NCBI GenBank assembly: GCA_963573385.1
Contig: CAUYLG010013852.1
Coordinates: 48,908 to 112,907, forward strand
DNA length: 64,000 nucleotides
Reading direction: 5' to 3'
Source: Cacajao melanocephalus
Taxonomy: Eukaryota; Chordata; Mammalia; Primates; Pitheciidae
Made by a program: the position numbers and the translations under genes. Under the pieces are notes generated by a model. It was not told the DNA's origin. It did not search any database and saw only the letters and a program-made list of their open reading frames with translations. Shown here in pieces: positions 13,550 through 24,352 of this stretch; the first letter of the stretch is position 1; each line of letters opens with the position of its first letter.

Positions 13550-13675
13550 GCTTCTGGCATAAGGCACCATTTGAACAAATTACCCTTTGGAGAAGTCATT
13601 TGCCGGGGAGAGTAGGTAGGAAAGGGCCTTCCCATAAAAGGAAAACTCATTGAGGAAACACAGAAACATGAAAGC
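13550..13675 (+). repeat. Local duplication, copy 2 (126 bp)
   Basis: Second copy of the 12933-13058 segment, 617 bp downstream. The homology starts and stops abruptly at both ends: upstream flanks 'aagacat' versus 'gggaaca', downstream flanks 'tgtgtc' versus 'ctacgg'. Confidence 0.9.
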
Positions 13676-13754
13676 CTACGGCCAGTTTGGGAAATGGCAA
13701 GTTGGTTCTTCTGGCTGAAGCCCTAGGAAGGTTCAATAATGCTGAATGCTAGGA

Positions 13755-13845
13755 ATTTATTAGATGTTTAGTCATGCATTGATTAAATATCTCATCTACT
13801 GAATGTCAGGTCCTGGGTGCTAGGCCCTGCAAAGTTTTTAAAGGA
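13755..13845 (-). repeat. L2 3'-end fragment
   Basis: Antisense L2 terminus: 'gcattgattaaatatctcat' then 'gtcctgggtgctaggccctg'. Diverged. Confidence 0.45.
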
Positions 13846-14230
13846 TTGTTAAGAGAGATTATTCAGAAAGAAAGTAAACGTCCTTCTAATTGTGAATTCC
13901 AAGAGTCTTCATTCTCAATGCAGCATCCCGTCCTGCCCACTGGGTCTAGGGATGTAGGTTGTGGCATGAGGTCAATGATGAGGCTCCCTCAAACAATATG
14001 GGTTTCAGATTTTTCTCTGAGACTTCAACCAGTGAAATGCACAGATACCGTGGATGGGCTGGGCGGTAACCACACATGGGAATAAGCCAAGAATCTTCTT
14101 TAATCCAGATAGATTGGATGTCATCTTAGGAAGGCAGATTGAAACAGTTTAACATGTGGAAATTTATGCTAGTGTGTTGCACCCAGTATGAAGAAAGACT
14201 ACATAAAGAGCAGAGGATGATCAGATCAAA

Positions 14231-14297
14231 ATCTACCCTACAGGGGCATCTACCCTACAGGGCAAATCTACCCTACAGGAGCAAAATCGATCCTACC
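14231..14297 (+). repeat. Short 17-19-bp tandem repeat
   Basis: Three clear units of 'atctaccctacaggggc' type (starts about 14231, 14248 and 14266) plus a degraded fourth ('aatcgatcctacccaag'). Confidence 0.8.
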
Positions 14298-14354
14298 CAA
14301 GAAGTTGGCATGGCCATCCAAGTGCCACCCAGTGGAAAAGGGGTTCTACACTTG

Positions 14355-14495
14355 CCACTCAGACACCAGTAGCGTCACCTGGAGCTGGTTAGAAATATGG
14401 CATTTCAGGCCCCTCCTCCAGACTCGCCAAATTAGAATCTACCTTTCAATAAACTTTCTGAAAGATCTGTATGCATATTGCATTTTAAAAATCAC
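14355..14495. mobile_element. MER5-type hAT-Charlie MITE
   Basis: Pattern 'gcgtcacctggagctggtta', 'catttcaggcccctcctcca', then 'gtatgcatattgcatttta' near the end. This matches the MER5 non-autonomous hAT layout. Confidence 0.65.
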
Positions 14496-14496
14496 A

Positions 14497-14846
14497 ACTC
14501 CAGACTTTTTCCAGAAAGGGTCAGAGATGAATCTCCAAGGCTTAGCTGGCCTTAGGGTCTCTGTCCCAGCTACTCAGTGCTGCTGCTGCAGTATGAAAAC
14601 AGCCATAGGCAAGATGTCAATGAATGAGTCTATTCACTTGAATGGCTCTGTTTTAACAAAACTTTATTTATGGACACTGAGATTTGGATTTCTTATCGTT
14701 TTCACATATCGCAAAACAGTATTCTTCTTTTTATTTTTTTTTTTCAGCCACCGAAACATGTATAAACCATTCTTAGTCCAGGGGCCATACAGAAACAAGG
14801 AGTGGGCCATATTTGCCCCACAGGTCAGTTTGCCGACTCCTGCTTA
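14497..14846 (+). mobile_element. hAT-Charlie-type MITE (MER3/MER58-like)
   Basis: Starts near 'actttttccagaaagggtca', passes 'ggtctctgtcccagctactc', 'gaaaacagccataggcaaga' and 'acaaaactttatttatgg', and ends 'gtcagtttgccgactcctg', the CAG-type hAT terminus. A T-rich insert sits at about 14725-14745. The 180-residue open frame 14305-14847 is composed of this and the adjoining MER5 and is not called as a gene. Confidence 0.6.
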
Positions 14847-14849
14847 GAC

Positions 14850-15590
14850 CACAAACTTGAGTATCTATGCCAACTCAGTGCCCCAGGTAATTTCTCTGGT
14901 TTCAAAACTCTTCTAGTTTTCTTTGTATAATGCATCCCTTAAATAGGAATCTCCTGTGCACAGTTAACATGAGTACAGCCACTTCTGCTGTACTGACAAA
15001 TCAGGTCTCTAAAAGACAGATAGAAGAATATGGTAAATACACAAAGGTAAAGTCTTCCCTGTGAATATTGTGAGTGGAGAATTAGCTGCCTTCCCTGTCA
15101 GGAGCCCTCCACTGCCAAACACCTTGTATTTAAACCAGCACAAGAATACCTGGCCTGCCTTACAGATCAACTCCCACTAAAGCAGAATTAGGAATGTTCT
15201 TTGATATTCAACTAAATTACAATAATTTAAGTAACCTTCAAATCCAAAATTTAACCTTAAAACAGTAGTTTTATAACTGAGATCTTTGTATATATTGCAG
15301 TTCCTTATAAATTACTTGGGGAAAAAGGGTTCAGCTATCAACATTAAAACACTTCAGAAACCTCTGTTCTCAAATAATCCATCTCATTTCATTCCAGATC
15401 ATCTCTCTTAGCACTCTGATGATGCCAGCTCAGGATAGAACTGTATTATTATATGACTGTGACACTTTGAGGGTTCAAACAAGTTTGCCATGGGCCCTCT
15501 TCTTTGCTTTTAACCAAGCATAGCATAGAAAGAACCTTTCAGCCTTTCACAGTGAAAGGGGCACTATTGGGCCTAGGGTTTTACAAGCTA
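14850..15590. other. Unrecognised DNA
   Basis: No repeat, gene or regulatory structure recognised. Confidence 0.35.
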
Positions 15591-15594
15591 ATAA

Positions 15595-15862
15595 ATGAGA
15601 CTGCTACTGTTTCATAGATACTGGCAGAAGACACAAGACCCTTGGGTCAAAGACAAAGGATGTTATTACTCACAGCACAGCAAGCAGCAGGAGCAATAGC
15701 ATGTTCATGTCAGTCTCCCTGGCCCCCAAGTCCCATGGTGACAACATGTTAAGGCCCAGATGGATGCTTCACATACAGTGAGTCTGCATCACAGCTGAGA
15801 AACTCTGAGCTTACGGAATCTCCCACTTACATAGCAAGCAGTAAACTGGCCTGATGTTTATC
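15595..15862 (-). mobile_element. LTR16-like ERVL LTR
   Basis: Antisense LTR: 'actggcagaagacacaagac', then 'ggatgttattactcacagca', then 'cagcaagcagcaggag', ending near 'gtaaactggcctgatg'. Read in sense this gives a GTAATAA-type polyadenylation region and the end seen in LTR16. The subfamily comes from memory of the consensus. Confidence 0.5.
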
Positions 15863-16164
15863 CTAGAGGGAGCTCATCTCTCAAGGGTGCTCAATGCAAA
15901 CATACCTCTGAGATTTGGCCTAATTAAGAAAAGGTCAGGGCCTTGCATTCTTGGCATACCCAGCAGACATGAGGGGTTTAATGAATTCTAGATTTATTTA
16001 GCCCAAAGAAACAAACCACATGGAGCTTAGACAATGCATTAAAGGAAGCTCTTTAAATTCAAAACAAATTTTTCCTGGCTAAATTTGGATTTGATTTGAT
16101 TTGGATCTGCCTTCCAGAAAATGCAACACTACCTCTTTCACAGATTTCAGCCACAGAACTAGAA

Positions 16165-16325
16165 TGGTCAATCTAATTATTCCTTGATAGTGTCCCTACC
16201 CACTATACAATAGCTCTATGAATACAGGGGTCATGTCTTAGAATCTACTGTGATTTAGAGCACCTAATACAGTACCTGGGCTATACCAGGTGTATGGTAA
16301 GTGTTGAATTATTGATTTAAAGTGT
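16165..16325 (+). repeat. L2 3' end
   Basis: Sense L2: 'gaatacaggggtcatgtctt', 'acctaatacagtacctgggc', then 'gtaagtgttgaattattga'. Diverged. Confidence 0.5.
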
Positions 16326-16329
16326 CTTA

Positions 16330-17410
16330 TTTGAGCAGAGATTCCCAAACCTTGACAAACCCTGCTCCCTCTGTTACAAAAACATTTAGCAAACAACCAT
16401 CCCTGGCATCACTAAGCATCTCTATAAGGACACCAGAGCAAACTTTGGGCGAACCTGAAGGCTTTTTAACCTTCTCTTAAAAGCCACCCTATTAAATCAA
16501 GAGCCAGCCAATAGCCAGAGCATTTGCTCCACCAATCTCTGTTGCTTGTACCAGATTAAAAAGTGCCTGGGAACAGAAAGAGGCATCTTGAGCAGGAATA
16601 AAAACCAGCTACTCCTTATCTCCAACACTGGCCATTCCCAACTGACCTGGGAGTTTTAGGAAAGTGTACCTGGCGTAACTTTCTTTATGACTACAGAGAA
16701 AGATCATCTGGTTATTTTTCCAGGAGAACACGGTGGTGGGGGACTGTGGGCTAGAGTAAAGGACCTTATTTCTAGCAGCATCCCCCTCCATATAACTACA
16801 TAATTTCAGCCTTGAGATTCTATTTTATCAAATGTCCCCAAAGACATATTCCAGAGAAATGGGATTGTTTAAAGTGGGCCCTCCTGGCCTTCCACAATCG
16901 GCTATTCTCCCAGGACATTACACATGGCCCCTTTTCCCTCCCAGCAATATCTGTTCTCCTAATCTTACTAGGAAATCCAGGTCAGCTGGTGATTTCAAGC
17001 TCCTTTATCTGCTGCGATAATGAGTATCCCAGCGTGCCCCAGACTCTGCCAGCTCCCAGGAACCAATGCCAAGTCGAATAATAAATAGTTGCCATGAGGG
17101 GCTGTCTCGACACCTACAAAAAGGAAGAGCAAACACAATGGCTTAGCAACAATACTTACATGCTCCAACTTGAGAGTTCTTATTCCCAGGCCAGGCTCCA
17201 AGATACTCACAATTCCCACTCATTTCAACGGAGGTGACGTTACACGAATGGTCTTTCAGGCCAGGCCCTTAATTGTTTCTTCAATATCACTATTTTATTT
17301 TTATAAATCTGATGAATCTAGTGTCAACTCATTGTGATAGAAAGGGACCCACTGCCACTAACTACAGAATGAAGCATAAATTTTGAATCACAAGGATATG
17401 ATTTTAAATC
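16330..17410. other. Unrecognised DNA
   Basis: No repeat or gene recognised in about 1.1 kb. Two overlapping frames at 16812-17081 have no recognisable motif. Confidence 0.35.
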
Positions 17411-17755
17411 TCCTTTAAAAAAATGAAATAAACTCTTTTGCAGCAACTTGGATGAAACTGAAGGCAATTATCCTATGCGAAGTAATTCAGGAATGGAAAA
17501 CCAAATACCGCATGTTTTTACTTACAAGTGGGAGCTAAGCTATGGGTACACAAAGCACATAGAGTGGTATAATGGACATTAGAGACTCAGAAGGGGGAAG
17601 GCTGGGGGGTGTGAGAAATGAAAAATCATCTATTGAGTACAATGTACACTATTTGGATGATGGATACAGTAAAAGCCTAGACTTTACCCTGTACAATTTA
17701 TCCACGTAACCAAAAACCACTTGTACTCCTAAACTATTCAAGTAGAAATAATTTT
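17411..17755 (+). mobile_element. L1 3' end (L1PB/L1MA-type)
   Basis: Sense ORF2 end and 3' UTR: 'cagcaacttggatgaaactg', 'aaccaaataccgcatgtttt', 'caagtgggagctaagctatg', then 'atctattgagtacaatgtac' and 'taaaagcctagactttaccc'. The gggggaaggctgggggg stretch marks the 3' UTR G-rich tract. 5'-truncated. Confidence 0.85.
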
Positions 17756-17814
17756 TAAGTCCATTAGCATCAAAGAAAAATAAATGACAAATCCCCTTTT
17801 CCATTCTTATGAGG

Positions 17815-17945
17815 CAAGAGACTTTGGTCAAAGTGCCTTATTTCTGAGCTTCAGTTTTATCACTTTAAAATGAAATGATAATATATACCGCTGGTCAGTT
17901 GCGGGGATTTAATGGATAACTCATGAAAGGTTCTCAATAAAAATT
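17815..17945 (+). repeat. MIR 3' half
   Basis: Sense MIR: 'gagcttcagttttatcactt', then 'tcatgaaaggttctcaataa'. Confidence 0.65.
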
Positions 17946-18045
17946 TGTTTCTTTTTCTAATGTGCTATGACTTGATAAGGGTCAGAAGTACCAGGGCTTA
18001 GACAGTGTTCCAAAACCTAGAAAAGTCACTAGCAGGGTTGAATTA

Positions 18046-18425
18046 AGAAAATGAAAAGACAACCCACAGAATTGGAGAAAACATTTGCAAATCATGATAA
18101 GGAACTTGTATCCGGAATCTTTAAAGCACTCTTACAACTCAGCAATAAAAACACAATCTAATTTAAAAATGGGCATAGGATATGAAATGATATTTCTCCA
18201 ACGAAGTACACAAATGGTCGATAAGCACATGAAAAAATGCTCAACATCATTACTCATCAGGGAAATGCAAATCAAAACCACCAACCACCACTTTACAACC
18301 ACTAAGATAGATAGAATTAGAAAGACAGATGATAGCCAGTGTTGGCAAGAATATGGAGAAATTGGAACTGTGATAGCCAGTGTTGGTAAGTTTATGGAGC
18401 TGTCAGGAAGCAAACTCAATTTATA
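18046..18425 (+). mobile_element. L1 ORF2 fragment
   Basis: Sense ORF2: 'ggagaaaacatttgcaaatc', 'caacatcattactcatcagg', 'gaaatgcaaatcaaaaccac', then 'agtgttggcaagaatatgga'. Near the end 'gatagccagtgttgg' occurs twice about 43 bp apart. Both strands carry frames of about 100 residues here; neither is a gene. Confidence 0.75.
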
Positions 18426-18734
18426 GGATGCACACATGATCTTATTGTGGCTCTGTGTAAATATTCATCTATTACGGTCACTGCTAAGTATGACAGGGAA
18501 CATTAGAAAACACTGTTAGATATTTTGTTTCTACTATTTCTGTAGTAGTGTAATGTCATGATTTAGGAAAGGGTTAACCTAGAATCATACAGCACTTGGT
18601 TGAAAAATTATTGAACCATGATCAGAAAGTTTCTGTGTGTCAGGCAGTAATCTAGCTGCTTTCTGCTTTCACATGACAGATAATGTCATCTGTAGAACAA
18701 GCTAGTGAGAAAAGATTACAATTCCAATGTCCTG

Positions 18735-18945
18735 GTAAGAGCTCAGACCCTGAAGTCACATTGCCTGGGTTTTAATTCCTGCTACTTATCAGCATGTAGC
18801 TTTGAACATGCTTTTTAACCTTCTCTGGCTCCTATAATAATAGCATCTACTTCATAGGACTAGAGTGAGGATTTATGCAAAATAATACATATGTATAAAG
18901 TTCCTGACATAGCAAGGAGTCCACATTAAGCTCTTAGAAAATATT
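18735..18945 (+). repeat. MIR SINE, near full length
   Basis: Sense MIR: 'gcctgggttttaattcctgc', 'gtagctttgaacatgctttt', then 'cataggactagagtgaggat' and 'agttcctgacatagcaagga'. Confidence 0.75.
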
Positions 18946-18984
18946 TTGTTACTACTTTTGGTGAAAATTGAGCCTGAATAAATC

Positions 18985-19055
18985 TGGGTAAGTCATTTAC
19001 CCAACGTACTTTAGTAAGTGAGAGTCAAGATTTGAATCCAGCTCTTCCATCTCCT
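18985..19055 (-). repeat. MIR core fragment
   Basis: Antisense MIR core: 'gtaagtcatttacccaacgt' then 'gatttgaatccagctcttcc'. Confidence 0.6.
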
Positions 19056-19108
19056 TCTGTGATTCTTTCGCCATCTCATCATAGTTGTCTCACCACAGTT
19101 TCTAGTAA

Positions 19109-19452
<344 letters not shown>

Positions 19453-19639
19453 ACTCTTCTGCTTTTCATGATGTCAGATGGGGCAGCAGGTGTCAGGGAG
19501 CTCTGTTGGACTTGCGCATCCAAAAAGGTTCATCGAAAGATCTGGTACTTCAGCAGGGATAATGGAATGCTAGATGCAGCTGGGAGAATAGGACAGATGG
19601 GTGACCAACACATGAAACTGGCAAGAAATTGATTTCTAG

Positions 19640-20760
19640 AATATTTTAAAATTATAATCAATAAGAATGAGGCAAACAACTCAATAGACAAATGGGCAAA
19701 GTACATAGTACATAATCATTACACAGAGAAAAAATGTGAAAGGCAAATAAGCATAGGAAACATAAGAAAAATATTCAACCATAATAGTAATCAAAGAAAT
19801 ATAAGATATCATTAAATACCACTAGACTGGCAAAAATTAATAATTTAACAATACCAAGTTTTGGGAAAGACACAGACAAAGGAAACTCCGCCTATTATAA
19901 ATTGATGTAATCACTTGGAAAACAAATGTTTTTATTTTGACTTTTTTCACTCCATATTATTTTGAGATTTATCTATGTTAATTATGTGTATTAATAATCC
20001 ATTCCATTTTATTGCTGAGTATTCCATTGTATGATTATACCACAATTTGTATATACATTCACTTATTATTGTATATACATTCACTTATTAATAGACATGT
20101 ATGTTGTTTCCAGTTTGGAACTATTACAAATAAAGCTGCTATGAATATTCATGTACAAGTCTTTATGTGGATCTGTGCTTCCATTTCTCTTGGATAACTA
20201 TCTAGAAATAGAATAACTTGATCGTAGGGTAGGTGCATGATAAAGTTAAGGTTTATATATTCCAGTGGCCAGCAGTTTGATTTCTACAGACTAAGAGATA
20301 TGTATAAAAATGTTCTTGGCAGCAATGTTCATTTAATTAAAGACTGGAAACAATCTAAATGTGCATCAGCTATAGAATGGATTAGTACAGTGTGGCATTT
20401 TCACTCAAATGACTATTAGACAACAATAAAAACTAACATGCTAAATCTGTAAGTAACAAAATGGCTAAATCTTGGAAATAATTCTGAGTAAATAAATAAA
20501 TAAATAAGCAAGTCACTAAATAGAACATCTGTATATAACATTTGTATAAAATTGAAGTTCAAAATCAGGTATGACTAAACTACATGTTACCTAGGGAACA
20601 TTATACACAAAATTCAAGATGGTAACCAAATCTGGAAGGGCTTCAAAGGTAAATGAAATATTTCATTTCTTAAGCTGGGTAGTAGGTACGTTGCTTTTTG
20701 GTTTAATTTTACCCTTTATATCTTACCCATATATTATTAAAACTCTTGTATCTATTCAAT
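19640..20760 (+). mobile_element. Ancient L1, split
   Basis: Sense L1 in two parts. 19640-19925 is ORF2 ('gaggcaaacaactcaataga', 'ccactagactggcaaaaatt'). 20236-20760 resumes about 40 consensus bases further on ('ccagcagtttgatttctaca', 'aaagactggaaacaatctaa') and runs into a decayed 3' region. The gap holds an L1 piece in the opposite orientation. Confidence 0.7.
19930..20235 (-). mobile_element. Opposite-orientation L1 fragment nested in L1
   Basis: Antisense L1: 'gctgagtattccattgtatg', 'gttgtttccagtttggaact', 'aataaagctgctatgaatat', then 'tttctcttggataactatct'. The same consensus region is also present in sense at about 20340-20430, so this is an additional insertion and not a simple inversion. 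It carries an exact 22-bp tandem duplication at 20047-20090. Confidence 0.75.
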
Positions 20761-20974
20761 ACTTAACAATGTAGCATGTGTGACCTCTGAGTCATTGTTA
20801 GTCCATTATGATCGACAGCATACAACATCTTAATGCGAATGTATTATCTTAAAATTTTGGAGCCATGTTTTGCCATAAAATATAGTGCTAAGATACCAAC
20901 TACTGATTCTTCAGGAAAAGTCCCATCTACAGAAGACATGCACATTTCCAACACTATTCATGATTGTTTTGTGG

Positions 20975-21090
20975 TAAGCATCTAAGATGTCAACTCCTTG
21001 AAATCAAGAATTAATCTTCCTTGTTCATTGCTTGGCCCCCAGAACTGTGCCTGGGACATGGCATGAGCTAAATAAATATTTGTGGATAAA
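20975..21090 (+). repeat. L2 3' end
   Basis: Sense L2: 'caactccttgaaatcaagaa', 'aactgtgcctgggacatggc', then 'taaataaatatttgtgga'. A purine-rich GAAGGAAG tract follows to about 21150. Confidence 0.7.
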
Positions 21091-21469
21091 GGTAAAAGAG
21101 GGATAGAGGAAAGGAAAGAAGGAAGAAAGAAGTGAGAAAAGGAAGAGGGGATTGAGGAAGGTCCTTTCAGAAGTGTATGCTGGTATTAAAGAAGTTGAAG
21201 ATATTTCTTTAGACTGTGAAACTGTGCCTCTTGTGGGTCCATTTTCCATGCAAACACAACCCAGAGACTACCTTCCTCTCCTCCTCTGTTACCCCCAGAG
21301 ACAGTAAAGGACAGTATGATATCTCCCGTGTGACTAACAGGAACTGCCCTCTACCATATCTCTTCTGCCATTCCTCCAATTCTTCAGTGGAAGCAGACAA
21401 GCACCAGAGCCCAGCCATTCACCACACAGCCTGACCTTACCATTCCTTCGGATTCCCTCCCTAGACTTG

Positions 21470-21583
21470 GACTCAGTTACATTAGAAACTCTAGAGGCAG
21501 CACCTGGCATCAGAATTTCTTAAATCTCATTAACTAATTCCAAGGTACAGCCAAGAAGCCAAGATTGAGAATGAGAGCCACTG
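21470..21583. mobile_element. MER5-type hAT MITE fragment
   Basis: 'ggcatcagaatttcttaaat', then 'ggtacagccaagaagccaag' and 'gagagccactgg' match the 3' part of MER5. Confidence 0.55.
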
Positions 21584-21610
21584 GCCTAGAGGACAAAGAG
21601 CTCTTCATCA

Positions 21611-22165
21611 ATACATACACATACACACACAGTCACACAGAGAAAGACATATACACACATACACACAGGGAGACATACACATACACATTCACACAGAGAA
21701 AGACATATACACACATACACACAGGGAGACATACACATACACACACACAGAGACACATATATACACAAAGACACACACAGAGACATATACACACACAGAC
21801 ATGTACACATACACAGACACACACAGAGAGACATCTACATACACACACACAGATATAAACACATATACACAGGCACACACAGACATCTACATACACACAG
21901 ATACACACAGAGAGACATCCTCATACACACAGACACACACAGACATCTACATACACACAGATACACACAGAGAGACATCCTCATACACACAGACACACAC
22001 AGAGACACACACACAGGTACATACACAGATACATATAAACACATACACACATACACAGAGACATACACATACACAAACAGAGAGACATACACACAGACAC
22101 AAACATACAGAAACATATGCACATGTACACACAAAGGCATAACACAAACACACACATATACAAAC
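21611..22165. repeat. CA-derived satellite with higher-order units
   Basis: About 555 bp of CACATA/CACAGA-rich simple repeat with G almost confined to AGAGAGA/AGGGAGA motifs. Two longer-period units are visible. A 56-bp unit occurs at 21634-21689 and 21690-21745 (54 of 56 identical). A 60-bp unit at 21881-21940 is repeated exactly at 21941-22000. Open frames on both strands (the longest 135 residues) are simple-sequence artefacts rich in Cys/Val or His/Thr. Confidence 0.95.
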
Positions 22166-23591
22166 TTCTCAAAACCTAGTTCTAACAGCCACTGCATCAG
22201 AACTCCTCTTAACATGTTGAAGCTGTGCACTTTCTTGTCCACTTTTTAATTTTAATTAGATTTGTACTGATCTCTTCTGCCTGGTTATAAGTTTCAGGGA
22301 TATAGGATTTGGTCTTCTTCCCCCACCTCTCAGTGCCTGGTAGCCCCTGGTGTGCATGGGTGCCCCATCGTGGCTGACTGTGTGAGTAGGCTTGAAGGCA
22401 GCAAACATCAAGGAAAGCACTCCCAGTGGAGGAGCTAGGCTTGCAGGAAATCCTTCAAGGCAGTGGCCTGTACAGGCTCTGCTTTTCTTTTCTGACTCAC
22501 TTCTTCTTTTCCTCTGCACTGGTTCAGACATTCCTACCCATTTCCTGGCTCTCTAGCAAAAGTGGGGAGATCCTGGCCAAAAACCCAATTTTTCAGCATT
22601 GAGCTGCGCTTTAAAAAAATGCATCTGGGCATTTCAGATTTACAGCACAGACCCATTTCCATCCTTCCTACAGCTTCAGATCGTTTGAACTGGTGCAAGA
22701 GGGAACACGAAGGCCCAGACTCCCCCTGAGAAGCAGCTAATAAGCTAAAGAAGGGAGAGGAGAATGTCTAACTGAATTGGAGGACCGTGGGGATTCTGAC
22801 CAAAATTCCCCATCGAAGACACAAAAATCAATTTTGAATGGATCTGGACAGATAGTCCTGCCAGGACATTCCAGCAATGTCTAAATACCAGCAGCAGACA
22901 AGAATATTTGCTGTCCTGCAGGATGACCCTGGGCACCCAGGCTGACAGGGAACTGGATGCCTCCAGCTCAGCCAGCTGTCCCCAGCCCCTGGCACTCTTC
23001 TTTCTCCACAAGACCCTCTAGCCCCTGAATCACCATCATGCAATGCTGAGTCCTCCCCGGGAAGCATGTCTACTGCTACCTTAAGAGTAGTGTGTTCCTT
23101 GCACTTTTTATTTCTTACTAAGCAGAGAAAATAAATGGAGATGCCACATTCATGCCCAGAGCAGGTGAACCAGGTGAAGCTTTTGGCCTTAAAGCTAAAT
23201 CTACATGGAAGCTAAGAAAACAGCTTTTCCACCCTTTCCAGCTTCCATGTCTTCTTAGCTGCAGGTTGCTGAAAAGATGTCCCTACCACCAGCCTCCTGC
23301 ATGAATAACAGAAGCATCACTGAGGAAAAGATAGCAGATGTTTTTTCTCTCCAATGTAGACTCCAACAGATTGATCATGCCTGCTGGGGTGCAGGTCCCC
23401 CTCCTCACACACACACGCAAGGTTCAGCGGAAAATCACAATTGACGAGTGATGTCTGCCACAGGCCTGGGAATGAAGCTTAGATGCTCACCTTGTTTCTG
23501 TCAGCCTGTAGGGGAAGATGAAAGTTCCCTATTGAACCAGAAAATGGATTTTCATACAGATCAAATACACAGTGGTCAGTATCTCCTTCTT
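22166..23591. other. Unrecognised single-copy-looking DNA
   Basis: About 1.4 kb with no recognisable repeat. The part from 22250 to 23100 is richer in GC than its surroundings, with overlapping short frames on the minus strand at 22745-23067. None has a recognisable domain. A conserved non-coding element would be possible, but I cannot test that from one sequence. Confidence 0.35.
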
Positions 23592-23735
23592 ATTGCAAAG
23601 AAGGAGATAGAAAGAAATGGGCATCTTATCTGTGCAACAAGCAAATTCCCTTCATGCAACAGAAATGCACTGAGTTCTTTCTATATTCCAGGTATTGTGC
23701 TTTTCTAAAAGGGGAAAAACTTCTATTAGACAAAG
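23592..23735 (+). repeat. Mosaic duplicated segment, joined copy
   Basis: The left part (23592-23634) matches 24151-24193 at 41 of 43 positions. The right part (23634-23735) matches 25442-25543 at about 91 of 102 positions with no indels. The two homologies abut at 23634. The family is not recognised. Confidence 0.85.
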
Positions 23736-24150
23736 TTGGAGGAGGAGAGCAACTTTTGGTGGGCAGAGATAGTTTTCTTCCAAGGGTGGGCTCTTCCTCT
23801 CTTTGCTTCCTAGTAACTGAGGAAGCAAGATAATCCTCTTAGTCAGGGACATCCTGTATCTTAGAAGACAAAGACAGGAAGGAGGAAGAGGACAGGGCAT
23901 GAGTGGCTCTTGGAAAATGAGCAAAAGGAATCTTCCAGACTCACATCCTAGCTGTCCGGTCAGAAGGAAGGTAACGAATGAGGGCTGAAGCTCTGAATGC
24001 CCACACTTTGTACTGCCATGCTCACCCCTTGCACAGACCAACCTGGAATCCTACATAGGATGGGGGTGGGGACGCTGGGGCAAGGATTCAGGGGATTGTG
24101 GTCCTTGTTATGTCTCCTTTGTCACAATGCTGTCAGTGGGGAAGGGTCTG

Positions 24151-24193
24151 ATTGCAAAGAAGGAGCTGGAAAGAAATGGGCATCTTATCTGTG
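24151..24193 (+). repeat. Mosaic duplication, left-part copy
   Basis: Starts 'attgcaaagaaggagctgga' and ends 'cttatctgtg', matching 23592-23634 with two substitutions. The homology stops abruptly at both ends. Confidence 0.85.
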
Positions 24194-24240
24194 TCGTTGG
24201 AGGTGAGGAATGGGACAGTATTTTCTTGCTTATGCAGATC

Positions 24241-24352
24241 ATAAAAAAAGAAAGAAAGAAAGAAAAAGAAATGATGTGCAACATACCAGCTAGAGGAAGC
24301 CTGGTTATGTAACAGCCCAACTAGAGAAGGGGAAAAAAAAAGAAAGAAAGAA
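24241..24352 (+). repeat. Two GAAA/AAAG simple-repeat runs
   Basis: AAAG-type runs at 24241-24272 and 24331-24352, separated by about 60 bp of ordinary sequence. Confidence 0.85.

Noticed and set aside
14305..14847. 180-residue plus-strand frame
   Set aside because: Composed of MER5 and another hAT element; no protein similarity visible.
21611..22165. CRISPR-like regular repeats
   Set aside because: Units are simple-sequence tandem copies without unique spacers, and the DNA is clearly mammalian.
21586..22242. Several long frames on both strands (65-135 residues) rich in Cys/Val/Tyr or His/Thr
   Set aside because: They are translations of the CA-based satellite; every frame stays open because the repeat rarely makes stop codons.
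23652..24041. 129-residue minus-strand frame
   Set aside because: Overlaps the mosaic duplication and has no motif; competing frames on the other strand. No support for a gene.
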